From VFZN01 sp963709325 (lineage in GTDB: Bacteria; Acidobacteriota; Vicinamibacteria; Vicinamibacterales; UBA2999): a DNA stretch of 64,000 nucleotides. The notes beneath the pieces are model-generated. The model ran no database searches. It saw nothing but the letters and a program-made list of their open reading frames with translations, and was not told the DNA's origin. Made by a program: the position numbers and the translations under genes. Location: positions 372,001 to 436,000 of the forward strand of contig CAVPVV010000001.1 in the NCBI GenBank assembly GCA_963709325.1, read 5' to 3'. Each line of letters begins with the position of its first letter. Position 1 is the first letter of the stretch. Below, piece by piece: positions 16,042-25,464 of this stretch.

Positions 16042-17691
16042 ATGCCCGCCGACCGCGACCACGGCGAGCCCGCCGGTTGGCCCCCGCTGCGGGAACTGCT
16101 CGTCACCGGCGCCGCCTTCGCGCTGCTCACCATCCTCGCCACGTGGCCGCAGGCGCGGCACCTCGCAACCCACACCGGCACCCACTACGACGCGCTCTTC
16201 AGCGTGTGGCGGATGGCGTGGGTGGCCCACCAGCTGCCGGCCGATCCGCTCCACCTGTTCGACGCGAACATCTTCTATCCGGAGCTGAACACGCTTGCGT
16301 ACTCCGACGCGGTGCTGCTGCCGGCGCTCATCGGCGCGCCGTTGATCTGGATGGGCGTGCCGCCGCTGGTCGCTTACAACGTCCTGATCCTGCTGTCGTT
16401 CGTCGCGGCCGGCCTCGGCATGTACGTGCTGGTTCGCGAGCTCACCGGGTCGAGGGCCAGCGCATTCGCGGCCGGCGTCATCTTCGCGTTCCAGCCATAT
16501 CGCTTCGCCCACCTCTCGCACCTGGAGCTGGTCTGGACCTGCTGGATCCCGCTGACGTTGTGGAGCCTGCACCGGGTGTTCCGAGACCCGACGTGGACCA
16601 ACGGCTTCCTGCTCGGGTTGTTTGCGTCAGCGCAGGTGCTCACGTCGATCTACTACGGCGTCTTCCTCGCGACGGCGCTGATCATCGTCGGCCCTCCGCT
16701 CCTCGTTGTCATGCGGCACCACCATCGCTGGCGATTGTGGATGCCGTTCCTGGGGATGGTGCTGCCGCTGATCCTGCTGGTGATTCCGTATGCCCAGCCC
16801 TATCGGCACAGCGCGGCGGCGCTCGGCGAGCGTGACCCGGCCGACGTCGCGCGCTGGAGCCCGACGATCTGGAATTACCTCGAGCCCCAGGACGGGCACT
16901 GGCTCTACCCGCGGCTCGGAAACATCGACGTCTTCGAGGGGGTGCTGTTTCCCGGCGCGGTGGTCGTCGCGCTTGCGGCGATTGGCGTTTGGCGGGGATG
17001 GCGGCGCGAGCCGGTCGCCGTGGCCGCATACGCCGGGTTGCTGTTGATCGCGTTCGATCTCTCGCTCGGCTCGAACGGTCTCTCGTTCGGCGTGGTCCGC
17101 GAAATCGCCTGGCCGTATCGCGGGCTCCGCGTACCGGCGCGGATGTTCGTCGTCGTATCCGCCGCGCTGTCGGTGCTCGCCGGTTTCGCGCTAGCGAGGT
17201 TGGGGACCGCACGCTGGCGACGGCTGATTCCCGCGGCCGCAGCGCTCCTCGCCTTCGTCGAAGCGGCGTCGATTCCGATCCCGCTCAGCGCGGCGCCGAT
17301 CAAGCCGGTCAACACCCTGGACTTTCTCGCCTCGCGGCCGCCCGGCCCGGTGGCTCACTGGCCGCTACCGAACCCGGCGAACATCGGGATCACATGGGAT
17401 CCGAAGTACATGTACTTCTCGGTGCATCACTGGCGTCCGCTGCTCAACGGCTACAGCGGCTACCATCCGGACAGTTATCTGCAGTTTCTCAGGCGAACGG
17501 CGGCGTTTCCCGATCCCGGCGCGGTTGCCGCCATGCAGAGGGCCGGCGTGCGCTACCTGGTGGTTCACAGCACGCCCGATGGCCAGGCCTACATCCGGGC
17601 GATGGACGCCCTGCGGCTGAACGACGCGGTCGCCTATCAGTTCAGCGAACACACGACCGACGAAGACGTGGCGCTCTTCGTCCTGAAGTGA
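16042..17691 (+). CDS. polytopic membrane protein, GT-C glycosyltransferase-like
   Basis: A 549-aa protein with about 11-12 hydrophobic helices and a soluble C-terminal part of about 120 residues. A large first extracytoplasmic loop after helix 1 contains HTGTHYDALFSVWRMAW and NIFYPELNTLAYSD. This layout and the position of the acidic residue resemble GT-C family mannosyl/arabinosyltransferases and YfhO-like proteins, which use lipid-linked sugars. No specific acceptor can be inferred. It starts 3 nt after the sppA stop, so the two form a transcription unit. The ATG is the only early start. Confidence 0.65.
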   Translation: MPADRDHGEPAGWPPLRELLVTGAAFALLTILATWPQARHLATHTGTHYDALFSVWRMAWVAHQLPADPLHLFDANIFYPELNTLAYSDAVLLPALIGAPLIWMGVPPLVAYNVLILLSFVAAGLGMYVLVRELTGSRASAFAAGVIFAFQPYRFAHLSHLELVWTCWIPLTLWSLHRVFRDPTWTNGFLLGLFASAQVLTSIYYGVFLATALIIVGPPLLVVMRHHHRWRLWMPFLGMVLPLILLVIPYAQPYRHSAAALGERDPADVARWSPTIWNYLEPQDGHWLYPRLGNIDVFEGVLFPGAVVVALAAIGVWRGWRREPVAVAAYAGLLLIAFDLSLGSNGLSFGVVREIAWPYRGLRVPARMFVVVSAALSVLAGFALARLGTARWRRLIPAAAALLAFVEAASIPIPLSAAPIKPVNTLDFLASRPPGPVAHWPLPNPANIGITWDPKYMYFSVHHWRPLLNGYSGYHPDSYLQFLRRTAAFPDPGAVAAMQRAGVRYLVVHSTPDGQAYIRAMDALRLNDAVAYQFSEHTTDEDVALFVLK

Positions 17692-17693
17692 GG

Positions 17694-17712
17694 GACGGGC
17701 GGGCGGCCCGTC
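17694..17712. terminator. hairpin between convergent genes
   Basis: GACGGGC (17694-17700) pairs with GCCCGTC (17706-17712) around a 5-nt loop, extended by G-G/C-T pairs on either side. There is no T-run. It fills the 37-nt gap between the plus-strand membrane protein and the minus-strand foldase. Confidence 0.45.
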
Positions 17713-17728
17713 TCTCGCGTATTGCCGG

Positions 17729-19711
17729 CTATCTCTTGATGGGAGGCCGCCCCGAATTGCGAATGGGAGCAGGATTCGGGGCATTCGAGCCAGGGCCGCC
17801 GAGCACCTGCGCCAGCATGTCCTGGTTGATGTTGATCTTCAGGTTCGACTTGGCCTTCTGCATGTAGGCGCTGAAGAAACGGTCGCGCCGCTGCTGGTTC
17901 ATCTCCTCGCGGAGCTCGTCCCGGCCCGAGGCGATCTGCGCATCGGTGACGTCTTGCCGCTCGGTGACGCGAATGATGGCGGTGCCGCTCGGCGTCGTAA
18001 TCGCGTCGCTGACACCTTTGATCGGCAGCGAGAACGCCGCCTGATCGACCTCTTCGCTCATCCCGATGTCAGGGATCGCCGCCCCGCGCGCGAGGAGTTC
18101 CGTCGGCTTCACCTCGAGGTTGTGCTTCTTGGCGGCCGCGGCGAAATCCTTGGCCGTCTTGAGGTCGGCCGCGATCGCCGCAGCGCGTTCCTTGGCGAGG
18201 GCCGCGGACTTGTCGCGGACGACGTCCTCGCGGACCTTGTCCTTTACCTCGGCGAGAGTGGGAACGTAGGCCTCCTGGCGGCCCGAAACGGTGCCGATCA
18301 CCCAACCGCGCGCGACGCGCTGCGGTGGGCTGACCTCGCCTTCCTTCAGGCCGAACATCGTCGAGGCCAGCTCCGGCTGGACGCCGAGTGAGTCGATCGG
18401 ATCCGATGCGCTGAAGAGCCCGGATTCGCGGAACTCGACGCTGCGCTCCTTCGCGAGCCGCTCCAGATCGGCGGGCGTCTTGGCGTCGGAGGCGAGCGCC
18501 TTGGCCTGGGCTTCAGCGGCCTGCTGGGCCTTCTGCCAGCGGAGCTGATCGACGATCTCGGGCTTCACCTGATCGAGCGAGCGCACGACTTCGGGCTGGT
18601 TGTCCACGACCTTGATGATGTGGAATCCGAACTGCGTCTTGACGAGATCGCTGATCTGCCCGTTCTTCATCGCGAACGCGGCGGCCTCGAATTCAGGGAC
18701 CATGCGTCCCTTGCCGAAGTAGTCGAGATCGCCGCCCTTGTCCTTGTTGGAGTCGTCCTCGGAGAACTGCTTGGCCAGAGCCGCGAAGTCCTCACCAGCC
18801 TGCGCCCGCTTCAGCACGGCTTCGGCCTGCTGACGGACCGTGTTCTCGTCCTTGCCTTCGGTCTTGAAGAGGATGTGGCTGGCGCGCACCTGGGCCGGGG
18901 TCGAGTACTGCTGGCGATTCTGGTTGTAGAACCCCTCGACCTCGGAATCGGGCACGGTCATGTTGGCGCGGACCGCGTCCACGTCGACGAGCGCGTACTT
19001 CATCTTGCGCTTCTCGCCGATTCGGTACGACTCCTTGTTCTTGTCGAACTGCGCCTGCAGGTCCGCGTCGGTGACGGTGACCTGGCCCTTGAAGGCATCG
19101 GCGGTGATCGGCACGACGTCGAGCTTGACCTTCTCGTTGCGGCGCCGATACTCGTCGGCGACTTCGGGATCGGTCACGGCGATCCATCCCGCAGTCGACG
19201 AGCGCAGCTTCTCGATCATCAGCGCGCGGCGGATGTTCTCCTCGAACTCGGTGACCGTGAAGGGTGGCGTATTGAACTGCAGCGCCTGACGGTAGCGGAG
19301 CTCGCCGACGAACTTCCCGTTCTCCTGGAAGGCCGGCATGTTGAGGATACGTTCGCGAATCTCGACGTCGGTGACGGTGATGCCCTGGCGGTTGGCCTCG
19401 GCGACCATCGCCTCCTCATCGACCAGCTGCTGCAGGATCTGGCGGTCGATGCCGAGCTGGCGGAGCAGCTGCTCGTTCATCTGGCCGCCGTAGGCCTGGC
19501 GGTAGGCGTTCATCTGGGTCGCGTAGCGCCGCGTGAACGTACCCACCGTGATCGGGTTGCCTTCGACATTGGCGAGCACCTGGCTGGGTGCCGCGCCGGT
19601 GCTGATGGACAGGAAGTCCGGAATGTAGAAGACGACGAAAGTGAGTACGACGAGGGCCAGGCTCCACTTGAGCCAGCCCTTGTGTCGCCGCATCCGATCC
19701 AGCATGGTCAT
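17729..19711 (-). CDS. PpiD/SurA-like peptidyl-prolyl cis-trans isomerase, membrane anchored
   Basis: A 660-aa periplasmic folding factor. A cytoplasmic start (DRMRRHKGWLK) and one transmembrane helix (WSLALVVLTFVVFYIPDFL) are followed by a SurA-N-like helical domain (about 45-180). A parvulin domain lies near residues 285-380 with ASHILFKTE, the GGDLDYFGKGRMVPEFE strand and FGFHIIKV. A second, degenerate parvulin-like region and a long charged helical C terminus complete it. This is the PpiD architecture. It is monocistronic and divergent from the GGDEF gene; the ATG at 19711 or 19705 is possible. Confidence 0.88.
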   Translation of the reverse strand: MTMLDRMRRHKGWLKWSLALVVLTFVVFYIPDFLSISTGAAPSQVLANVEGNPITVGTFTRRYATQMNAYRQAYGGQMNEQLLRQLGIDRQILQQLVDEEAMVAEANRQGITVTDVEIRERILNMPAFQENGKFVGELRYRQALQFNTPPFTVTEFEENIRRALMIEKLRSSTAGWIAVTDPEVADEYRRRNEKVKLDVVPITADAFKGQVTVTDADLQAQFDKNKESYRIGEKRKMKYALVDVDAVRANMTVPDSEVEGFYNQNRQQYSTPAQVRASHILFKTEGKDENTVRQQAEAVLKRAQAGEDFAALAKQFSEDDSNKDKGGDLDYFGKGRMVPEFEAAAFAMKNGQISDLVKTQFGFHIIKVVDNQPEVVRSLDQVKPEIVDQLRWQKAQQAAEAQAKALASDAKTPADLERLAKERSVEFRESGLFSASDPIDSLGVQPELASTMFGLKEGEVSPPQRVARGWVIGTVSGRQEAYVPTLAEVKDKVREDVVRDKSAALAKERAAAIAADLKTAKDFAAAAKKHNLEVKPTELLARGAAIPDIGMSEEVDQAAFSLPIKGVSDAITTPSGTAIIRVTERQDVTDAQIASGRDELREEMNQQRRDRFFSAYMQKAKSNLKININQDMLAQVLGGPGSNAPNPAPIRNSGRPPIKR

Positions 19712-19764
19712 GTGCGCACGTACCTCGGAAACGACGATCGTAGCACGGTCGTGGTACCTCGTGA

Positions 19765-19770
19765 TATATT
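19765..19770 (+). promoter_or_regulatory. -10 box TATATT before the GGDEF-mre operon
   Basis: TATATT ends 11 nt before the ATG at 19782, implying a leader of only about 5 nt. It would be the promoter of the whole GGDEF-mreBCD-mrdA-rodA run. Confidence 0.4.
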
Positions 19771-19781
19771 CCTGTGGTTGA

Positions 19782-20846
19782 ATGACTTACGGCGGTTCGC
19801 GCCGCTTGGACCTGGCGCAGAGGCTGGGCCGCGGCCAGCGCGCGCTCAAGGGACGGCTCGGCCGTCCCGAGATGGTGCTCGGCATGATGCGCGCCGCCCA
19901 CGAGTCGCTCGACGCCGCCGTGATCGGCGAACAGGTGGTGGCACTGTCCACCGAGTGGTTCAAGGCGGCGGGATGCGGCGTGTTTGCCGCCGATCTCGAC
20001 GGTCAGGTGTCGGCGCTGGCCGCTCGCGGGCTGGGCTCGGCGCTGGCCCCCGCGGCGCTCGAAATCGCGCGTTGGGTGCTGCTGCGGGGGCGGGAGCTGA
20101 TTACCGCCGACGCGCGGCATGACAACCGGCTGTCCGCTTCGGCGGGAGCCGCGATCGGCTGGCCGCTGCGGTGCCGGACGCGCACCGTGGCGGCGCTCGT
20201 GGTGATCGAACGGGCCGCCTCCTCCACGGCGCCGAAGATCACTCCGGCGTTCGCCGAGCTGCTTGGACTGGCCCTCGAAGGGCCGGCGCAGGCGCTCGAC
20301 AACGCCCTGATGTTGCGGCGGGCCGAGGCACTCTCGGTCACCGACGACCTGACGCAACTCTATAACTCCCGCTATCTGAACCACGTGCTCAGACGGGAAG
20401 CCAAGCGGGCCTCGCGCTCCGGCCGGCCGCTGTCGCTGCTGTTCCTGGATCTCGACGGGTTCAAGACCGTGAACGACAGCCACGGCCACCTCGCCGGGAG
20501 CCGCGCGCTGGTCGAGGCCGCGGCAGTGATTCGCGGGTCGGCCCGCGAAACCGACATCGTCGCCAGGTTCGGCGGCGACGAGTTTTCGATCATCCTGCCG
20601 GACACCGGCGCCGAGGGCGCGGTGGCGGTTGGGGAGCGCGTTCGGGACCGGATCGAGGCGCATCCGTTCCTGGCCGGCGACGGGTTAAGCCTGCGGCTCA
20701 CGGCGTCGGTCGGCATCGCCACCCTCCCCGATGTGGCGACCTCCGCTGAAGAACTTGTGCGCGCGGCCGATATGGCCATGTATCAGGTGAAGAACTCCGG
20801 AAAGAACGGCGTACAACTCGCCCTGCCCTCACCGGGTGAGGGATAA
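19782..20846 (+). CDS. diguanylate cyclase with GAF-like sensor domain
   Basis: A 354-aa cytoplasmic enzyme making c-di-GMP from two GTP. Residues about 40-165 form a GAF-like sensory region. The GGDEF domain runs from about 185 (DDLTQLYNSRYLNHVL) to the end. It has the catalytic motif GGDEF intact, LLFLDLDGFKTVNDSHGH for Mg/GTP binding, and RETD exactly five residues before GGDEF, the inhibitory I-site for product feedback. It ends 15 nt before mreB on the same strand, an unusual place for a signalling enzyme. The c-di-GMP network in the window also includes HD-GYP (35164) and PilZ (52191) proteins. Confidence 0.9.
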   Translation: MTYGGSRRLDLAQRLGRGQRALKGRLGRPEMVLGMMRAAHESLDAAVIGEQVVALSTEWFKAAGCGVFAADLDGQVSALAARGLGSALAPAALEIARWVLLRGRELITADARHDNRLSASAGAAIGWPLRCRTRTVAALVVIERAASSTAPKITPAFAELLGLALEGPAQALDNALMLRRAEALSVTDDLTQLYNSRYLNHVLRREAKRASRSGRPLSLLFLDLDGFKTVNDSHGHLAGSRALVEAAAVIRGSARETDIVARFGGDEFSIILPDTGAEGAVAVGERVRDRIEAHPFLAGDGLSLRLTASVGIATLPDVATSAEELVRAADMAMYQVKNSGKNGVQLALPSPGEG

Positions 20847-20861
20847 TGCACGATTCTGCAC

Positions 20862-21887
20862 ATGGGATTTGGTTCGCTGCTATCGTTTCTGTCCACTGAC
20901 CTTGCCATCGACCTCGGCACGGCGAACACTTGCGTGTACGCCAAGGGGCGCGGCATCGTCGTCAACGAGCCGTCGATCGTGGCGGTCAACAAGGTGAACG
21001 GCCGGGTCGAGGCGGTCGGCCGCGAGGCGAAGGAGATGCTCGGGCGGACGCCCGGCAACATCGTCGCCATCAAGCCGATGAAGGACGGCGTTATCGCCGA
21101 CTTCGACGTCACCGAGAAGATGCTGACCTACTTCATCAAGAAGGCCCACAACGGCAACGTGTGGGTGCGGCCGCGCATCATCATCGGCGTCCCTTCGGAG
21201 ATCACCCAGGTCGAGAAGCGGGCGGTCAAGGACTCGGCTTACCGCGCCAAGGCCAGCGAGGTGCACCTCATCGAGGAGGCAATGGCCGCGGCGATCGGCG
21301 CCGGCCTGCCGATCACCGAGCCGGCCGGCAGCATGATCGTCGACATCGGCGGCGGCACCACCGATATCGCCGTCATCTCACTGGCCGGGATCGTCTACAG
21401 CAAGGCGGTCCGCGTCGCCGGCAACGAGATGGACGAGGCGATCATCCAGTACATCAAGAAGACCTACAACCTCCTGATCGGCGAGCGCACCGCCGAGCAG
21501 ATCAAGATCGAGCTGGGCTCGGCCTACCCGCTCGAAGAGCGGATCACGATGGAGATCAAGGGCCGCCACCTGATCGAAGGCGTGCCCAAGACCATCACCA
21601 TCTCCGACGACGAGATCCGCGAGGCGCTGGCCGAGACCGTCAACGTCATCGTCGACGCGGTTCGGGTGGCGCTCGAGCGGACCCCGCCCGAGCTCTCCGC
21701 CGACATCGTGGATCGCGGCATCGTGGTCACCGGCGGCGGGTCGCTGCTGAAGAACCTCGACAAGCGACTGCGCGAGGAGACCGGGCTGCCGGTGTCGAGC
21801 GCCGAGGATCCGCTGTCGTCGGTGGTGCTGGGGGCAGGCAAGATGCTCGGCGAGTTCGATCTGTTGCGAAAGATCGCAATCGACTAG
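20862..21887 (+). CDS. mreB: rod shape-determining protein MreB
   Basis: An actin-like ATPase, 341 aa, that forms membrane-associated filaments directing lateral wall synthesis. It shows the phosphate-1 motif DLGTANTCVYAKGRGIV, the phosphate-2 motif VDIGGGTTDIAVIS, the adenosine motif VVTGGGSLLKNLD, and the N-terminal FGSLLSFLS amphipathic start typical of MreB. First core gene of the elongation operon mreB-mreC-mreD-mrdA-rodA. There is no Shine-Dalgarno before the ATG. Confidence 0.98.
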   Translation: MGFGSLLSFLSTDLAIDLGTANTCVYAKGRGIVVNEPSIVAVNKVNGRVEAVGREAKEMLGRTPGNIVAIKPMKDGVIADFDVTEKMLTYFIKKAHNGNVWVRPRIIIGVPSEITQVEKRAVKDSAYRAKASEVHLIEEAMAAAIGAGLPITEPAGSMIVDIGGGTTDIAVISLAGIVYSKAVRVAGNEMDEAIIQYIKKTYNLLIGERTAEQIKIELGSAYPLEERITMEIKGRHLIEGVPKTITISDDEIREALAETVNVIVDAVRVALERTPPELSADIVDRGIVVTGGGSLLKNLDKRLREETGLPVSSAEDPLSSVVLGAGKMLGEFDLLRKIAID

Positions 21888-21905
21888 CCCGGAGGGGCGG
21901 CAGCC

Positions 21906-21934
21906 GATCCCGACTCCCGGCCCGACTCCCGACT
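21906..21934. repeat. short word repeat (CCCGACTC) in the mreB-mreC gap
   Basis: Three units of CCCGACTC/CCCGACTT within 29 nt. The same word occurs at 46060-46088 and, inverted, at 56148-56180. Unlike most copies this one lies inside an operon. Confidence 0.5.
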
Positions 21935-21941
21935 TGGCTCT

Positions 21942-22796
21942 ATGGATCTCGCCGACATCAAGCAGCGCCCAGGCACCGTTCTCGGCGTTGCGGTGGTGCT
22001 CCATCTCGTCCTCATCTCGGTGCAGGTCAACACCGCGACGGGAATCCCCATCTTCCGGGCGCTCACCTTCGGCGCGTTCGCGGAGGTGCAGCGCATGATC
22101 ACTGGCGCGGTGACCGGGGTCGAGGCGCTCTGGTCCGGCTATTTCGCCTTGCGGGGAGTGAATGACGAGAACGCCGCGCTCCGCCAGCAGCTGCAGGACC
22201 TCCAGATCAAGCTGCAGGAAGAGCGGGCGCTGGCGCAGCGGACAGAGGACCTCCGCCAACTCCTCGAGCTGCGGCAGCGCGCCGAGCTCGAGACGACCGC
22301 CGCCGAAATCATCGCCGCCGGCGCCAGCCCGGAGTTCCGCACCGTCACCATCGACAAGGGCACGCGCGATCGCGTCGACGCCGACATGGCGGTGCTGTCG
22401 CCGTCGGGCGTCGTCGGACGGGTAATCCTGCCGAGCGCGCGCGCCTCGAAAGTGCAGCTGCTCATCGACCGGAACGCGGCGGCCGGCGCGATCATCGAAC
22501 GATCGCGGGCCCAGGGCGTCGTGGTCGGCGCCGGCGGCGAGACGCTGCGCATGGACTTCGTTCCGGGCACGGCCGACGTGAAGGCCGGCGACCTGGTCGT
22601 CACGTCGGGAATTGACGGCATCTACCCGAAGGGGTTCGTGATCGGCACGGTTGAAACGGTCGAGCGCGGTCCCGGCACCTACCACGATATTCGCGTCAGT
22701 CCGGCGGTGGACTTCTCGCGGCTCGAAGAGGTGCTGGTGGTGCTGACGCCGCCGCCGGGTCACGACACGGCACCCGCCAAGGGCGAGCAGCCGTGA
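21942..22796 (+). CDS. mreC: rod shape-determining protein MreC
   Basis: A 284-aa bitopic protein that links MreB to periplasmic wall enzymes. It has a single N-terminal hydrophobic helix (VLGVAVVLHLVLISVQV), a coiled coil (NDENAALRQQLQDLQIKLQ) and a beta-barrel domain with the characteristic sequence VTIDKGTRDRVDADMAV and VTSGIDGIYPKGFVIGTV. Length and order are standard. The GTG of mreD overlaps its stop by 4 nt. Confidence 0.96.
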   Translation: MDLADIKQRPGTVLGVAVVLHLVLISVQVNTATGIPIFRALTFGAFAEVQRMITGAVTGVEALWSGYFALRGVNDENAALRQQLQDLQIKLQEERALAQRTEDLRQLLELRQRAELETTAAEIIAAGASPEFRTVTIDKGTRDRVDADMAVLSPSGVVGRVILPSARASKVQLLIDRNAAAGAIIERSRAQGVVVGAGGETLRMDFVPGTADVKAGDLVVTSGIDGIYPKGFVIGTVETVERGPGTYHDIRVSPAVDFSRLEEVLVVLTPPPGHDTAPAKGEQP

Positions 22797-23296
22797 AGCT
22801 GGCGGCCTCGCTGGCGACCATCGCCGGGGCGCTGGCGTTGCAGACGACGCTGACGGCTTATGTGCGGGAGACGTCGTCGCTCGATTTCGTTCTGATCGTG
22901 GTCGTCTACCTCTCGCTCACGTCGGGACCAACCACCGGGGTATTGGCGGGAACGGCGGCGGGGTTGATCCAGGACGCCCTGTCGAGCGGCGTCATGGGGA
23001 TTGGCGCGTTGGCGAAGACGATCGTCGGGTTTGCCGCGGGCCGGGTGGGGACACAGTTCATCGTGACGGCCCCGTTGCCGCGGTTCGTGGTGTTCATCGG
23101 CGCGAGCCTGCTGCACGCGGCCATCTTCATCGGCCTCTATGTGCTGCTCGGACTGCGGCAGTTCTCGAACCCGTGGCCGGCGATGGCGGGGCAGGCGGTC
23201 GGGAACGCGGTGGTCGGGGTCGTGGGTTTTCAGGTGCTGGAATGGCTGCCGGGTTTCCTGCAGCGCCGCCGGATGGGACGACCGATCCGGCGCTGA
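22793..23296 (+). CDS. mreD: rod shape-determining protein MreD
   Basis: A 167-aa membrane protein with five or six hydrophobic helices, including VLIVVVYLSLTSGPTTGVLAG and GLIQDALSSGVMGIGAL, the conserved D-x-x-S of MreD. The GTG start at 22793 overlaps the mreC stop (GTGA), so it is translationally coupled. It sits between MreC and PBP2 in the elongasome operon. Confidence 0.92.
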   Translation: MKLAASLATIAGALALQTTLTAYVRETSSLDFVLIVVVYLSLTSGPTTGVLAGTAAGLIQDALSSGVMGIGALAKTIVGFAAGRVGTQFIVTAPLPRFVVFIGASLLHAAIFIGLYVLLGLRQFSNPWPAMAGQAVGNAVVGVVGFQVLEWLPGFLQRRRMGRPIRR

Positions 23297-23325
23297 ACCA
23301 GCTACCATAGTCAGAGGCGCATCAC

Positions 23326-25464
23326 ATGGCGATCGCTGAAGATCGACGACGGCTCGCGACGCGGCTCGGGTGGCTGCGGGTGTCGGTGTTCGTCGTCTTC
23401 GGCGCGCTGGCCGGGGTGTTCTGGTTCTTCCAGGTGGCACAGCACGCGAAGTTCCAGGAGATGGCCGAGAACAACCACCAGCGGACGCTCTCCCTGCGTG
23501 CGCCGCGCGGGGTGATCTTCGACCGCACCGGGCAGGTGATGGTCGAGAACCGCAGCGCCTTCAACATTTCTATCGTCCGCGAGCACACCAAGGACCTCGA
23601 TCGCACCATCCGGGTGCTGGCGAGGATCATCGGGCTCGACGAAGCGCAGGTGCGGGAGACGGTCCAGCGACACATGCGAGAGCCGAGCTACCGCCCGATC
23701 GTGATCGTTCAGGATGCGACCCTGGCGCAAGTGGCAGCGATCACCGCGCGTCGGCTCGAGCTCCCGGACGCCGTCGTCCAGGAAGTTCCGACCCGCCAGT
23801 ACCCCATCCAGGCGATGGCCGCGCACACGATCGGATACGTCGGCGAGGTGAGCGACCGGGATGTCGCCGAGGACGAAGGACTGAAGAGCGGGGACATCGT
23901 CGGGCAGTCTGGTATCGAGAAGATCTACAACCCGCTGCTGATGGGAACCGACGGCGCCAAGCGCGTCGTCGTCAACAGCGTCGGCCGCGAAATCCGCACC
24001 CTCGGCAAGGACGATCCGGTCGAGGGCCAGCGCCTGCAGCTGACGATCGACTTCGACTTGCAGAAAGCGCTCGAAGACGGGTTTCGCACCTCGGGTTACA
24101 ACGGCGCGGCGGTGATCCTCGAGCCGAAGTCCGGCGAGGTGCTGGCCCTCGCCAACGTGCCGGCGTACGATCCGAACGCGTTCGCGGCTGGCATCGATCG
24201 CGCCACCTGGGCGTCACTGAACACCGACCAGAACCGTCCGTTGCAGAACCGGGCGATCCAGGGCCGCTATCCGGCCGGATCGACTTTCAAGATGGCCGTG
24301 GCGGTGGCAGCGCTCGAGGAAGGCCTGATCACGCCGGACTTCACGGTCTATTGCCCCGGCCACGCGGTGTTCTTCGGGCGCAGTTTCGCCTGTTCGCTCC
24401 CGAACGGCCGCGGGCACGGGATGGTGGACCTGCGCCACGCGATCGAGCGTTCCTGCAACGTGTACTTCTACACGATCGGGAACATGGTGGGCATCGACAA
24501 GATCCACAAGTGGGCGACGCTGCTGGGCCTGGGCGAGAAGACCGGCATCGATCTGCCGAACGAGGTTCAGGGGCTCGTACCGTCGCCGGAGTGGAAGCGC
24601 GCCGTCACCAAGAATCACGAGAAGTGGTATGCCGGCGAAACAATCTCGGTCTCGATCGGCCAGGGCGCGGTCGCGCTGACGCCGATTTCCGAGGCGGTCT
24701 ACATTGCAACGCTGGCCAATGGCGGCACCCGCGTCACGCCGCACCTGTTGAAGGCGACTGACGACGGCTCCGGCGCGAAGCCGGTGCCGCCCCCGGCCCC
24801 GAAGTCGACCGTGGCGCTGAAGCCGGCGACGATCCAGGCGATTCGCGACGGCCTGTTCCTGGTGGTCAACGGCGCTGGTACCGGCGCGCGCGCCCGCCTC
24901 GCCGGCTACGACGTCTCCGGCAAGACCGGCACGGCCCAGGTGATCTCGAACGAAGGGGCGAGGGCCGCCAAGGGCAAGACCGACAGGGACCTGCGTGACA
25001 ACGGCTGGTTCGTGTTCTTCGCGCCTCACGACGATCCGAAGATCGCCGGTGCGATCATCGTCGAGCACGGCGGTCACGGCGGCGTGACGGCAGCCCCGAT
25101 CGCGCGTCACCTGCTCGACACTTTCTTCGCCAAGCAGGAGGGGCGGCCGCTGCCGGCGCCTCCGATCAAGATCGGCGACACGATCGGGCCCGCGCCGGTC
25201 GAGAAGCCGACCGGCGCCCAAAGCTGCGCTCGTGGCCGGGGTGGGCGATCAGCCCTAGCGCATGTTCGAGCGCCGCCTCTACTTCCACATCGACTGGATC
25301 CTGATCGTCGCCGTGTTCGCGCTCTGCGCGGTCGGGCTGGCGACGATCTACTCCGCGACCGGCGGGCCGACCGGGATCTACCGGACGCAGATTTACGCGA
25401 TCGGGCTCGGGATCGCCGCGATGCTGGCGTGCATGGCGATCGACTATCGCTCGCTCGCCGATAA
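23326..25464 (+). CDS. mrdA: penicillin-binding protein 2, with a frameshifted C-terminal tail
   Basis: Transpeptidase of the elongasome. It has an N-terminal anchor (VSVFVVFGALAGVFWFF), a dimerisation domain opening with LRAPRGVIFDRTGQVM, and a transpeptidase domain with the active-site serine in PAGSTFKM, SCN (ERSCNVYFY) and KTGTA (SGKTGTAQV). As sequenced, the frame runs to 25464 and overlaps rodA by 203 nt with an arginine-rich nonsense tail. Ignoring one C of CCC (25217-25219) gives GAKAALVAGVGDQP and TAG at 25256-25258, three bases before the rodA ATG. I infer the native end is 25258. The catalytic part is unaffected either way. Confidence 0.93.
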   Translation: MAIAEDRRRLATRLGWLRVSVFVVFGALAGVFWFFQVAQHAKFQEMAENNHQRTLSLRAPRGVIFDRTGQVMVENRSAFNISIVREHTKDLDRTIRVLARIIGLDEAQVRETVQRHMREPSYRPIVIVQDATLAQVAAITARRLELPDAVVQEVPTRQYPIQAMAAHTIGYVGEVSDRDVAEDEGLKSGDIVGQSGIEKIYNPLLMGTDGAKRVVVNSVGREIRTLGKDDPVEGQRLQLTIDFDLQKALEDGFRTSGYNGAAVILEPKSGEVLALANVPAYDPNAFAAGIDRATWASLNTDQNRPLQNRAIQGRYPAGSTFKMAVAVAALEEGLITPDFTVYCPGHAVFFGRSFACSLPNGRGHGMVDLRHAIERSCNVYFYTIGNMVGIDKIHKWATLLGLGEKTGIDLPNEVQGLVPSPEWKRAVTKNHEKWYAGETISVSIGQGAVALTPISEAVYIATLANGGTRVTPHLLKATDDGSGAKPVPPPAPKSTVALKPATIQAIRDGLFLVVNGAGTGARARLAGYDVSGKTGTAQVISNEGARAAKGKTDRDLRDNGWFVFFAPHDDPKIAGAIIVEHGGHGGVTAAPIARHLLDTFFAKQEGRPLPAPPIKIGDTIGPAPVEKPTGAQSCARGRGGRSALAHVRAPPLLPHRLDPDRRRVRALRGRAGDDLLRDRRADRDLPDADLRDRARDRRDAGVHGDRLSLARR

